Below, piece after piece: positions 47,277-56,290 of a DNA stretch of 64,000 nt. Origin of the DNA: Nocardia flavorosea (GTDB taxonomy: Bacteria; Actinomycetota; Actinomycetes; Mycobacteriales; Mycobacteriaceae). The first letter of the stretch is position 1. Each line of letters starts with the position of its first letter. The stretch spans positions 1,116,001 through 1,180,000 of the forward strand of contig NZ_JADLQL010000002.1 of assembly GCF_015477805.1 (NCBI RefSeq), written 5' to 3'. Under the pieces are notes generated by a model that was not told the DNA's origin, did not search any database, and saw nothing but the letters and a program-made list of their open reading frames with translations. Both the position numbers and the translations under genes were made by a program.

Positions 47277-47750
47277 CTACGCAAGTCGGCCGACAAGATC
47301 TGTACCGTGCAATTCTTCGATGGCTGCGCGCAATCGCGATTCGCTGCGGCGCAGTGCGCTGCGCAACAGCGCCTTGCGTGGCCGGTCGCGCAAGGCGGCG
47401 ACGAAACCGCGCGAACCGGTGTAGTCGAGCTCGGAGGTGAGTACGGATCTGCCGCGGCCGAGTGGATCGAAACGCAGTGTCAGACAGGCGGTCAGCAGTC
47501 CGCCGGCCAGCGTGTAGCCGATCACCGCGTCCTGGCGATGCTCGGTGACCTCGCAGTTCAGCACCGGCCGCCACAGCCCGAATCGGAGCCGGATGCGATA
47601 CCGGGCCCCGAGCCCGCGGTCGGTTTCGCCGTGCGGCGAAACGTGTTCGGCCCCTGACAGCCACTCCGTCATGGACCGCGGATTGTCTGCATAAGCGAAC
47701 GCCACGGTGATCGGCGCCGTCACATCGCTTGCGTACTTGATGAAGCCCAC
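47277..47750 (-). CDS. SRPBCC family protein
   Basis: This 157-residue polyketide-cyclase/START-like fold protein opens with FIKYASDVTAPITVAFAYAD and contains long beta strands (LGARYRIRLRFGLWRPVLNCEV). Such proteins bind hydrophobic ligands; the ligand is unknown. GTG 47750 follows GGAGGGAGGG, a strong ribosome site. It is likely co-transcribed with rnhA. Confidence 0.75.
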   Translation of the reverse strand: MGFIKYASDVTAPITVAFAYADNPRSMTEWLSGAEHVSPHGETDRGLGARYRIRLRFGLWRPVLNCEVTEHRQDAVIGYTLAGGLLTACLTLRFDPLGRGRSVLTSELDYTGSRGFVAALRDRPRKALLRSALRRSESRLRAAIEELHGTDLVGRLA

Positions 47751-48108
47751 GGGCCCTCCCTCCACGGCTGCCCGACAAAAATACTATAGCCTTCCTCTTT
47801 ATTTCCGGCAGTCCCGGGAATCGATAGCCGTGCGGCGCATATGTGATGTACGGCCGAATAGTGCCGAAATCGTATCAGAGCAGTTGGACATCGAAGCTGC
47901 TGTGACGAGGGAGCGATAGCCGGAGACCGGCATCACAGTGGCATGCCGGTCGTCCGGTTCGGCGGCCGGCCCCGGCGCAGGTTTTCGCGGACGGTGTCGG
48001 GGGTACATAACAGCAGCCGGCGAGCGCCGTACTCGACTGCCGCGCGCAGGCACCCGGCCAACGATGTCCGGCTGCGCCCGACCCTGGTCCGGCGCTCGCC
48101 GGCCCCGG
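47751..48108. other. Intergenic region with no convincing gene
   Basis: These 358 bases separate the TIGR03084 gene from the SRPBCC gene, both minus strand. One minus-strand reading ending at 47933 (RAAVEYGARRLLLCTPDT) looks faintly protein-like but has no ribosome site or recognisable family. An AT-richer segment lies around 47790-47900 and may hold the promoter of the SRPBCC-rnhA pair. Confidence 0.4.
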
Positions 48109-48912
48109 TCAAGCGAACATGCCGGCCTTCCGGCCCTCGCCCGGCGGCCCGGCGAAGGCTTGGGCGATGGGCAGCCACCTTCCGGCCTCGCTGCCTGTGG
48201 TCTGCAGCGCCAGATCGTCCGGATGGCGCCGTTGGGTAACCAGCAGGCAGAAATCGAGTGCCGGTCCGGTGACCCGTTGCTGCGCGTCCGGTGGGCCCCA
48301 GGACCACAGTGCGCCCGACGGTGCGGTGAGCTCGACCCGGAATTCCGCCGCCGGAACCGGCAGCTCCCGTACGGCGTAGGCGAAATCCCGGGTGCGCACA
48401 CCGATATGTGCCACTGCGTGTAGTCGATCGGTCGGTGTGCGGTGGACACCGAGAGCGTCGGCGATATCTTGACCGTGCGCCCACGTTTCCATGAGTCGTG
48501 CCGTGGCCATCGACCCCGGTCGCATGGGCGGCCCGAACCAGGCGACCTTGGCTTCGCCGGGGACGTCGCGTAACGCCGCGGCGAGGGCCTTCCGGCCGTT
48601 TCGCCAGCGTTCCAGCAGGTCAGGGACCGGCATACCGGCGGCTTCGGCCGCGGCGTCGTCGACGAAGGTCGTAATCCGCGCGGCGGCCTCGGTCAGCAGT
48701 TCGGTGAAGTGCGTGTCTCCGGTGCGGGCATCCCTGGCAGACAGGCCGGCGACCTCGTCGGTCCAGGCGAGATGGCCGATCTGATGGGCGATGGTCCAGC
48801 CGGCGGCCGGGGTGGGCCGTGCCCACTGCGCAGGTGGCAGCGGTGCGACCAGGGTTTCCAGTTCGGCGCTCTCGGCGGCCAGGTCGTCGAGCAGGGTGTT
48901 CAGATCGGCCAT
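48109..48912 (-). CDS. TIGR03084-family protein (DinB/maleylpyruvate isomerase-like)
   Basis: This 267-residue protein has an N-terminal four-helix DinB-like domain with candidate metal-binding histidines (TIAHQIGHLAWTDEV and METWAHGQDIADALG). A C-terminal SCP2-like part (about 185-250) follows. Proteins of this family are related to mycothiol-dependent maleylpyruvate isomerase; the reaction is not known. ATG 48912 has AGGAAAG 12 bases upstream. A dyad resembling a TetR operator lies about 200 bases upstream. Confidence 0.8.
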   Translation of the reverse strand: MADLNTLLDDLAAESAELETLVAPLPPAQWARPTPAAGWTIAHQIGHLAWTDEVAGLSARDARTGDTHFTELLTEAAARITTFVDDAAAEAAGMPVPDLLERWRNGRKALAAALRDVPGEAKVAWFGPPMRPGSMATARLMETWAHGQDIADALGVHRTPTDRLHAVAHIGVRTRDFAYAVRELPVPAAEFRVELTAPSGALWSWGPPDAQQRVTGPALDFCLLVTQRRHPDDLALQTTGSEAGRWLPIAQAFAGPPGEGRKAGMFA

Positions 48913-49115
48913 CGGTTGGTTCGCTTTCCTACGGCACCGGCGGGTGCGTCGCTCGACCGGCGTGGTGGTGCGTCCGTCGAGCCGGGTCGGTATGGCTTGC
49001 CCGGCCGGTCCCGTGTGCGGTCCGGTGGCGGTGCCGTCTCGGTACGCCGGTGCCGGGGTGTGTTCGGTGCGGGCGCTGCTGTCCGGCCCCAGCATTCCAG
49101 TGGACTGCGCCAGAT

Positions 49116-49133
49116 ACAAGCAAGCGTGCTTGT
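49116..49133. promoter_or_regulatory. Candidate TetR-type operator dyad
   Basis: ACAAGCA-AGCG-TGCTTGT is a perfect 7-bp inverted repeat with a four-base spacer. It lies between the DUF445 stop and the TIGR03084 start, about 200 bases upstream of the latter. No regulator gene is adjacent, so the binding protein would be encoded elsewhere. Confidence 0.45.
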
Positions 49134-49145
49134 TTTCTGTCGGCG

Positions 49146-50501
49146 CTACCAGCCGAAGATCAGCAGATGGGTGGCGCCCACGAACAACCCGAGTACCGCA
49201 CCGTGCAGATACAGCAACCAGGCGTCCTGCTCTACGGAGGCATAGAACATCTCCATGAACTCGCCGGGAGTCAGCAGTTGGAGTTTGCGGGCGGCGAACT
49301 CATCGATCTTCTCGGCCTGCTCCCGGATGAAATCGGCATCCTCGACCAGCGCCGGCGCCAGCCCCACGGCCGCCCCGGCCGCACCCACCTTCAAATTGTC
49401 GAACTGCCGGCGGCCGAACGCGGCCCGCACCACCGAGGTCGTGCGCCCGAGTTGCCGGTGGATCTCATCGGAAATGAGTTGTTCGAGCAGGAGCCGAGTC
49501 TTGTCGCCGTTGGGTCCGTTCAGCAGTTCGTTGGACAGGTTCGGCAGGGTCAATACCTGATAGGCGAGAATATGCGCCAGATCCACGGCGGCCTGCGGTT
49601 GCCGTTTGGCCAGCAGGGCCTGTTTCCACAAATACTTGTAGCGCGGTTGCGGATCGCCCGGAGTGAACACCACCCGGACGGCGATGATATTCACCACCAC
49701 ACCGATGAGCGCAGTCACCAGCGCGACGATCACCCACGCCGGCACCCAGCCCCATACGGGGATGTCCTGGTGAATATGCAGGTACAACGCGAGCAGCAAT
49801 CCGAACGGTGCGCCGAGCAAACCGATCCGGGTCATGAATTTCAGTTCGGGAGCCGCGATGGTGGTGGTGAGGTCCTTGAGGATATGCGGGTTGTCCTGCA
49901 GATAGCGAATGACGAAACCCTTGATATCGATCAGCTGATCGACATTGTCGCCGAGCGAGGTGAACGCCTTCGCGCACAACTCCGGCATCTGCCGCTGGAC
50001 CCGCTGGTAGATGAGCTGGCGCATCGGCCGCGGCAGGTTCTGCCACAGGTCCGGGTTCTCCCGGTTCATCACCTCGTCGACGATGGGCTTCACCTGTTTA
50101 CCGGCGAGAGCGGCGACATAGTCGGCGATACCGTCGAGGTCGAGTTCGTGAATGAAATCCCGCGGACTGCCGATTCGCATCAATGCTTTGTCGACGCAGA
50201 TACTGGCCATTTTCTCGGCTCGCGCCGGAATGAAGCCCTGGAAGCCGAGCCGGGAACCGTCTTCGGAAAAGGTGGGCAGCACCTGCACCCGGCGCGGGAG
50301 ATACGGATAGAGCACGGCGAGTCCCGGAATCCGGACCCCGCGGAACATCAGCGGCCAGAACAGCATCACCACACCGGTCCAGTTGGTGAACCAGCCGGCC
50401 GCCGCGCTGAATATCGGAAAACTGATCAGGTCGACCACGAATTTGGTCTGCCCGGTGAGTTCCTCCCAATCGATCAACACTCCGGACGAGAGTGTGATCA
50501 T
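49146..50501 (-). CDS. DUF445 family membrane protein
   Basis: This 451-residue protein has membrane helices near the N-terminus (FPIFSAAAGWFTNWTGVVML), in the middle (two, about 232-285) and at the C-terminus (LHGAVLGLFVGATHLLIFG). The NWTGVVMLFWP segment matches the DUF445/YheB-like family start, and large helical cytoplasmic regions lie between. Function is unknown. ATG 50501. Confidence 0.8.
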   Translation of the reverse strand: MITLSSGVLIDWEELTGQTKFVVDLISFPIFSAAAGWFTNWTGVVMLFWPLMFRGVRIPGLAVLYPYLPRRVQVLPTFSEDGSRLGFQGFIPARAEKMASICVDKALMRIGSPRDFIHELDLDGIADYVAALAGKQVKPIVDEVMNRENPDLWQNLPRPMRQLIYQRVQRQMPELCAKAFTSLGDNVDQLIDIKGFVIRYLQDNPHILKDLTTTIAAPELKFMTRIGLLGAPFGLLLALYLHIHQDIPVWGWVPAWVIVALVTALIGVVVNIIAVRVVFTPGDPQPRYKYLWKQALLAKRQPQAAVDLAHILAYQVLTLPNLSNELLNGPNGDKTRLLLEQLISDEIHRQLGRTTSVVRAAFGRRQFDNLKVGAAGAAVGLAPALVEDADFIREQAEKIDEFAARKLQLLTPGEFMEMFYASVEQDAWLLYLHGAVLGLFVGATHLLIFGW

Positions 50502-50881
50502 CGCGCGCTCCCCTTGGGCCGGATTGTGGATTCGATGCTCACATTGTCACCGGGCCGTCCCGGGTGTCAATCAGCGCCCCCGGCTCCGCCGGCGCTGGGC
50601 GTACGGACCCGGGGTGGGCATCCGCGGCCCCACCGCCGTGAAACGGAAATGGGTCCTTCGCCGGACACTGATCGCCGGTGGGCTCAGAGACCGGGACGCA
50701 GGCGGCCGGCCGGCTCGCACACCCATGGCTGCCGTCCCGCGGACAAGGGTGCTGTCAGTCGCAGCGACCGACAGCACCTCATCGCCGGGTCCCCGCGGAC
50801 GAGCGACCACTGCCCCTGGCCGACCACCGCACCCGTGTCATGCTGGATCACCATGTCCGTCCGCGACAGAGTGTCGGATAC
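50502..50881. other. Intergenic region with no gene seen
   Basis: These 380 bases lie between the end of the carboxylase-like operon and the DUF445 start, both minus strand. Readings here are arginine/proline-rich and lack ribosome sites. A promoter for the DUF445 gene is expected; I see no clear terminator. Confidence 0.4.
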
Positions 50882-51676
50882 TCATTTCACGCGCTGCCCC
50901 GCGGCGCGCAACATTCTCATCGAGCTCTCCGCGGCCAGCGGCCCATCACTCAGCAGAACCGTTTCCTGCGCCGTCGGGCTGCCGATCTCGGACCGCCCGA
51001 ACCACTCGCGCAGCCATGCCTCGAAATTCGCGGAGGCACCTTCCTCCGTGAAGCTGTCCGGGGCGAGGAGTGCCGCACCCACCCCCCGGCCCGGCAAGGC
51101 GTGTGCGGTATATCCGGTACCGGAAATATCGGCCCCACCGCACAGCACTCCGGGTACGCCCAGCGTGCGCAGTTTCCGGACCAGTGGAGTGTGCGCCTCG
51201 GTGACCGCCTCGGCCGGCAGGCCGAGTGTCTCGGGTTCCCACACCACAACCCGGGTGGCACCTGCCGCAACGTACTGCGTGATCAGTTCGGCGAGCAGAT
51301 CTCCGCAGTCCAGGACATCGGCCACGACTTCACCGGGCCCGCGTGTCAGAGCCTCGGCCATGCCCACCGGGCCGGTGAGCGATGCCGCGACCGCGCGGCC
51401 GGGGTACAAGGCCGTGAGCACCCGGGTCAGCTCCACGTAGTCACCGACGGGCGGGCCGGCAGCCAGCACGATATCGATCAGGTCGGTCTCGTTACCGGCC
51501 GCCCGTACCCGGTCGGCTTCGGCACCTGGGTGGTGATGGGTCACCACCCAGTCCGGCCGCACGAGTGCTACGGCGTCACGCAGCCGGTATGCCTGCCGGA
51601 CCGGGTCGGCGCACTGGCCGGGCGGTACACCGGCCATCCGAGCGGCCACATCCTGCAAAACCGGCGCGAAGATCAT
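50882..51676 (-). CDS. Fifth (epsilon-like) subunit gene of carboxylase cluster; UroD/MetE-like fold
   Basis: The 264 residues resemble the uroporphyrinogen decarboxylase/MetE barrel superfamily (AASLTGPVGMAEALT, then ITQYVAAGATRVVVWEPE). It has no signal peptide. It ends a five-gene set whose order matches acetophenone carboxylase apc1-5, where the fifth product is a 34 kDa separable subunit. Overlap with the HyuB-like gene (ATGA) implies coupled translation. It could be a metal- or cofactor-handling partner rather than a catalytic subunit; this is inference. Confidence 0.6.
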   Translation of the reverse strand: MIFAPVLQDVAARMAGVPPGQCADPVRQAYRLRDAVALVRPDWVVTHHHPGAEADRVRAAGNETDLIDIVLAAGPPVGDYVELTRVLTALYPGRAVAASLTGPVGMAEALTRGPGEVVADVLDCGDLLAELITQYVAAGATRVVVWEPETLGLPAEAVTEAHTPLVRKLRTLGVPGVLCGGADISGTGYTAHALPGRGVGAALLAPDSFTEEGASANFEAWLREWFGRSEIGSPTAQETVLLSDGPLAAESSMRMLRAAGQRVK

Positions 51677-53805
51677 CGCTGCTGCTCCTCCATGATCTTG
51701 TCGTCCCAGTCCCACGTACCGAGAAAGCGCAGGTGCTCGGGGGGCGAATCCGCGCGCCACGACGCGACGAACTCGTCGTAGGAACGACCCCTGCGCAGCC
51801 GGTCCGCACGTTCACGTTCTCTGGCTTCGCGTGTCGCGTCGTGGTCGGCAACCATTCGTTCGCTGTCCCACACCACCTTGTAGAGCGCACTGGCCACCTC
51901 GGGGCTGATGAGGTTACGGCGCAGGTCCACCATTACCGCTTCCGGGGCGCGTTCGAGCGGATCACCGTAACCACCGCCGCCACCGACTCGCTGTATCCAG
52001 ATATCACCTTCCACGATGGGGTCCGCGGCAAGCATCGGGTTGGTGACCGTGTACTCGCCGGGGATCGACCGGGCGGCGACGGTGCTCGCACCGTCGTAGG
52101 TGAGGCCTTTCCCGCCCTCGGCCAGCCAGCGGCGCACAGCCTCCACGCCGCCCTCGGGACGGATCCGGGCCAATGGTGTGCACGGCCCGCCGTAACCGCC
52201 GAACATGCCGCCGGTTACGGGGAATCGGCCACCCATACTGGTGATGCCGAAGGCGAACATCTGACTTCCGTACAGCATGTACGACCATTCGACAGAAGAC
52301 CCGCCGCGGAACCTGCCGAAACCGTGATTGTCGGGCGGGATGTGCCGCCACAGGCCGAGCACCGGTAGTTCTGCCTCACGCAGTTCCATTTCGCCCCAGT
52401 CGGAGACGGGCGCGAATACGGGGCCGGCGGCGTGCTCGCCGTCGCGATCGCACAGCGCCCCACCGCCGGCGGCGTTCATTTCCGTCGAGACGTTCGCGGT
52501 CACCTGCATATGCTGGTTCAGGCCGCCGTATTGCAGAGTGGGGACCATGGCGTACCAGGGTGCCATCGGCTTGGCCACCCCCGGCGCCGCAAACATTGCT
52601 TTCGTCACCGCCTGATGCAGCGCGGCGTTGAAGCTGAACATGGTCAGCAGCGACAGCGAACTCGGCTGTTCCGGGCCGGCGGTGACGATGGATCCCGGTT
52701 CCAGCTCGAAATCGAGCGCGGAGATGAACCCCGCGGTGCGTGGTAGATCGCCGTACAGGAAATTCATGAACAGGTTGCCCACCATGGCCCGGGTGAAATG
52801 CGCCTGGGTGTTCAGCGCGCGGTCGATGGAAGGCGCGCTGCCGCTGGTGCGCACGGTGAGCTGGTCGCCGCGCTTCTCCAGCTCTACGCACAGCTTGAAC
52901 AGTCGCTCTTCGATGAGTGTGCTGTCGGCGAAGTGCACGCCGCGGTAGATGCCGTCGGGCCAGGACGCGATACGCCGGCGTACCTCGGCCTCGGTGGTCT
53001 CGAGCACGGAGCGCATGGTGGCGATGAGTAGTTCCGGGGAACGTTCGCCCATGAATTCGTGCATCCGGCGTTCCACCGTGCGGGCTGCAGCGAGTTTGGC
53101 GCGGATATCGGTGAGCCACAGCATCGGGTCGCGGACCTGGTTCTGGAACAGGTTCACCACATCGCGCCGAACGATGTAGTCCTCACCGATCTTCATCGGC
53201 GGAATACGGATGCCTTCGCCGTATTTAGTGGTCGCGCGGACACAGAAGCCGCCTTGATCGATCGCGGCGCCGTTCTCACCCTCGTGGATGATCGCGCCGA
53301 TCCAGGCGACATGCTCGCCTTCCCAGAACAGCGGAATCAACAGGGTGTGATCCGGATTGTGGGTGCCGCCGTAGTTGGCGTCGTTGTGATAGAAGACGTC
53401 ACCTTCGGCGACGCCCACCGTCGGCTCATCGGCCCAGTAGCGTGCGATGAACTTCGGCACCGAGGAAGTTGTTGCCGAGAAGATGTTCACCCCGCTGGAA
53501 GTGGCGATCGCGAAATCACCCTCCCGGGTGTATATTCCGACGATCAAGTCGCCCCATTTGGCCGCGGCCGACGCACTGATCTGCTGGAGCATCTCCATCG
53601 AGGATTCCAGTACGGCTTCCACCCGGCTGAGCCCGACCGCCAGATCGGTGGGATCGGTGATCGTACCCAGGGCCTCGTCTTCGCGCCTGGTGCGCGGACG
53701 CAGGCGGTACTCGCCGGTTATCTCCGGGTCCGGCCCGTACATCACGGGCTGATTGTTCAGCAGGTTCGCGAGGAACTCTTCCGCGCTTGCGTCGGTCGTG
53801 CTCAT
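51673..53805 (-). CDS. HyuB-like (AcxB/Apc4-type) subunit of ATP-dependent ketone carboxylase
   Basis: This 710-residue hydantoinase B/oxoprolinase-family protein carries His149, Asp152 and His174 (HNPD, then AIIHEG). The spacing matches the metal site His150-Asp153-His175 reported for acetone carboxylase. It would hold the site where the ketone enolate meets CO2 or carboxyphosphate. The C-terminal GGGGYGDPLERAPEAV segment is typical of the family. ATG 53805 overlaps the previous stop (ATGA) and has AGGAGG upstream. Confidence 0.85.
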   Translation of the reverse strand: MSTTDASAEEFLANLLNNQPVMYGPDPEITGEYRLRPRTRREDEALGTITDPTDLAVGLSRVEAVLESSMEMLQQISASAAAKWGDLIVGIYTREGDFAIATSSGVNIFSATTSSVPKFIARYWADEPTVGVAEGDVFYHNDANYGGTHNPDHTLLIPLFWEGEHVAWIGAIIHEGENGAAIDQGGFCVRATTKYGEGIRIPPMKIGEDYIVRRDVVNLFQNQVRDPMLWLTDIRAKLAAARTVERRMHEFMGERSPELLIATMRSVLETTEAEVRRRIASWPDGIYRGVHFADSTLIEERLFKLCVELEKRGDQLTVRTSGSAPSIDRALNTQAHFTRAMVGNLFMNFLYGDLPRTAGFISALDFELEPGSIVTAGPEQPSSLSLLTMFSFNAALHQAVTKAMFAAPGVAKPMAPWYAMVPTLQYGGLNQHMQVTANVSTEMNAAGGGALCDRDGEHAAGPVFAPVSDWGEMELREAELPVLGLWRHIPPDNHGFGRFRGGSSVEWSYMLYGSQMFAFGITSMGGRFPVTGGMFGGYGGPCTPLARIRPEGGVEAVRRWLAEGGKGLTYDGASTVAARSIPGEYTVTNPMLAADPIVEGDIWIQRVGGGGGYGDPLERAPEAVMVDLRRNLISPEVASALYKVVWDSERMVADHDATREARERERADRLRRGRSYDEFVASWRADSPPEHLRFLGTWDWDDKIMEEQQR

Positions 53806-55934
53806 GAGCGGGCCTCCTGCCGCATGGTGAAGAATCCATAGCCGTCCATCTCGCCCCGCCAACCCGGTTCGATCAGGATGATGGTGTCGTCGGCCTCGAC
53901 GATCGCGGGGCCGGCCAGCCGGTGTCCGGCGCTCAGCGCCGCGTAGTTGTAGACTTCGGTCTCCACCGGCCGGTCCGCGGTGCCCCACCAGCAGGCGCGG
54001 GTTCCTTTGTAGGCGGTGCTGACCGGATCACCCGTCGCGGGGCGCTCCACCTGCCGGGGTGCCGGTCTCGGGATCCAGGCGCGTACCCGGATCGCGTCGA
54101 TGGAGATACCGATTTCCTTGGTCAGTGCCAGATCGCCGAAGCGATCGCTGTACTCGTCGAAGTACGCCTTGATGACGTCGGCGAGATCGCTGCGGGTCTC
54201 CAACCGGCGCACCGGACTGGCGATCGTGATGACGTAGAGCTGTCCGGTGGAGCGCATGTCGAGTTCTACGACGGTCTCGATCTCGTCGATCCCGAAGCCT
54301 TGCCCGTCGAAATCCGCGACCGCCCGGGCATGGAACTCGTCCACAATGGCATTGAATCCGGCGAAATCGTCGAAAAGCTGCTTGGTCAGCGGGTTGAACA
54401 ACACCATCCAGACCGACCGCTCATAGATATGCAACCGTTCGAGCCCGGCCGCGCCGGACGCGGAGAACACCGAGCTGTGCGGAGGCACCACCACTTCGTT
54501 CACATCGAGCGCCCGTGCGTAGCCACAGGCGTGCATCGGGCCGCCGCCACCGAAGGAGAACACGGTGAACTCGCGGGGGTCGTATCCCTTGACGGTGATG
54601 CTTTTGAAGATTTCCGCGCCCATGGTCTCGTCCACCACCCTGCGGATCTGCCGCGCCGCCTCCGGAATCGAGATACCCAGCGGTTCGGCCACCCGGCGGG
54701 CGATCGCCCGCTCGGCGCGCCGAACCTCCAGCCGGAGTTTGCCACCGTGGTAGTTGTCGGGATCGAGATACCCGAGCACGAGATTGGCATCGGTGACAGT
54801 GGGCTCGGTACCGCCCTGGCCGTAACAGGCGGGGCCGGGGTCGGAGCCCGCCGACGCCGGCCCCACCGCGATGCCGGAGATGGGATCGACCCGTGCGATC
54901 GAGCCGCCACCCGCTCCGATCGCTGAGATGTCCATCATCGGGATCTGCACCCGCCACCGATCGATAACCGGGTTGAACTCGTAGAACCGGACCGATCCAC
55001 GGACCACGATGCCGACATCGAAAGAGGTCCCGCCCATATCGGTGGTGACGACTTTGTCGTAACCTCGCGCGAGCGCCAGATGCCGAGACCCGTAGAGGCC
55101 GGATACCGGACCGGCGTGCACGGTTTGGATCGGCGTGGTGCCCGCGAGGCTGCCCATACCGCCACTGTTGTGCACCAGCAGCAGTTCGCCGCGGTAGCCG
55201 CGGGTGCGTAGTTCGTCGCGCAGCGCGGACAGCCGGTCCGCGGTGAACCGGTGCAGGTAAGCGTCGATCGTGGCTGTCATCGTCCGCGCGTACTCACCTG
55301 CTCGGCCGGACACTTCGTGGGACAGAATGGTTGGGAACCGGCCGAGATAGTAGTTCGGGTACTCCTGCTCGACGATCGTGCGCACCATCCGCTCGTGCGC
55401 CGGGTTGAGGTGACTGTTGAGCAAGCAGACGACGAACCCGCGAACTCCTCGGTCGACGAGGTCGAGGACGCGATCACGTACCTCGTCCGGGTCCAGCGGG
55501 AGCACCACCCGGCCGGAGGAATCCACGCGTTCGGTGAGTGCGGCGATCTGTTCGGATTCGATCAGCGGTATGGGACGCTGCGCGCGGGAGAGGTCCCGGG
55601 TAGCGGTGGCGGGCAATCCGTCCGCCCACTGCCGGCAGCGGCCGATCGGAACGGTGTCCTCGTGGCCCCGTGTGGTGAGCAGTCCCAGCCGCGGCCCGTT
55701 GCGTTCGATCAGGGCGTTGGTACCCAATGTGGTCGCGTAGCGGATGGTCGTGGTCTCGCGCAGCAGCGTGTCGGTGTCCGAACCGGATTCGGCGGCGATA
55801 TCGGCTACCGCGCGCAGGAATCCCAGGGATAGATCGTGGTGGGTTGTCAGCGCCTTCGCTGTCGTGACCCGGCCGTCCGCGGCCGTGGCGAGACAGTCTG
55901 TGAAGGTTCCGCCGATATCGACGTTGATTTCCAT
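53802..55934 (-). CDS. HyuA-like (AcxA/Apc3-type) ATPase subunit of ketone carboxylase
   Basis: This 710-residue hydantoinase A/oxoprolinase-family protein belongs to the actin-like ATPase fold. Phosphate motif 1 is DIGGTFTD at 6-13, and motif 2 is TTDMGGTSFDVG near 300. In relatives it phosphorylates bicarbonate and the ketone enolate using ATP. ATG 55934 overlaps the stop of the small subunit (TGATG). The next gene overlaps it (ATGA). Confidence 0.88.
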   Translation of the reverse strand: MEINVDIGGTFTDCLATAADGRVTTAKALTTHHDLSLGFLRAVADIAAESGSDTDTLLRETTTIRYATTLGTNALIERNGPRLGLLTTRGHEDTVPIGRCRQWADGLPATATRDLSRAQRPIPLIESEQIAALTERVDSSGRVVLPLDPDEVRDRVLDLVDRGVRGFVVCLLNSHLNPAHERMVRTIVEQEYPNYYLGRFPTILSHEVSGRAGEYARTMTATIDAYLHRFTADRLSALRDELRTRGYRGELLLVHNSGGMGSLAGTTPIQTVHAGPVSGLYGSRHLALARGYDKVVTTDMGGTSFDVGIVVRGSVRFYEFNPVIDRWRVQIPMMDISAIGAGGGSIARVDPISGIAVGPASAGSDPGPACYGQGGTEPTVTDANLVLGYLDPDNYHGGKLRLEVRRAERAIARRVAEPLGISIPEAARQIRRVVDETMGAEIFKSITVKGYDPREFTVFSFGGGGPMHACGYARALDVNEVVVPPHSSVFSASGAAGLERLHIYERSVWMVLFNPLTKQLFDDFAGFNAIVDEFHARAVADFDGQGFGIDEIETVVELDMRSTGQLYVITIASPVRRLETRSDLADVIKAYFDEYSDRFGDLALTKEIGISIDAIRVRAWIPRPAPRQVERPATGDPVSTAYKGTRACWWGTADRPVETEVYNYAALSAGHRLAGPAIVEADDTIILIEPGWRGEMDGYGFFTMRQEARS

Positions 55935-56290
55935 CAGTTGGCCGGCCTTTCCGTGCGGTTTCCGGTGCCGCTCAGCAGGGCGTCGATATCGATCTGGATG
56001 TCGTGGGCGAGGGGGTGGCCCGGCGGAAGGTATTCGGTCTCCATCTGGACACCACAGCCCGGGCAGTAGTACTCCACGATGCGGCACCACGTGGGGTCGG
56101 GAGCGAAGCTGTGCGCGCCTTCGAAACGTGCCGGATAGATGGTCCGCGGATCGCGGTCGTACAGTTTCAGCCCGTGTTTGTAGTTCTCGTGCGCCGAACC
56201 GATGACGTGGCTGCAGCGTACGCAGTTCCAGGTCACGTTCGTCAGGTCCAGTTCGAGGTATTCGGTGATCCGAACAGTGTCAGTACTCAT
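55934..56290 (-). CDS. Small gamma subunit of acetone/acetophenone carboxylase family
   Basis: This 118-residue protein has two Cys pairs (NCVRCSHV and YYCPGCG) that likely bind zinc and a GHPLAHDIQID C-terminus. It matches the acetone carboxylase gamma family, which bridges the two catalytic subunits. ATG 56290 lies 11 bases inside the end of the upstream HyuA-like gene, an overlap that suggests coupled translation. Confidence 0.85.
   Translation of the reverse strand: MSTDTVRITEYLELDLTNVTWNCVRCSHVIGSAHENYKHGLKLYDRDPRTIYPARFEGAHSFAPDPTWCRIVEYYCPGCGVQMETEYLPPGHPLAHDIQIDIDALLSGTGNRTERPAN

Noticed and set aside
47933-48108. Possible small minus-strand gene ending at 47933
   Set aside because: The reading looks faintly protein-like but lacks a ribosome site, a standard start with conservation, or a known family.
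48819-51440. Long plus-strand open frame of 873 residues
   Set aside because: It runs antisense through DUF445 and the epsilon-like gene, both with clear families, and its product is low-complexity His/Arg/Gln-rich without a domain.
50882-53805. Hydantoin-utilisation (hyuAB) reading of the HyuA/HyuB genes
   Set aside because: The presence of a gamma subunit gene, two HyuA genes and the metal-ligand spacing fit ketone carboxylases better; hydantoinase genes lack the gamma subunit.
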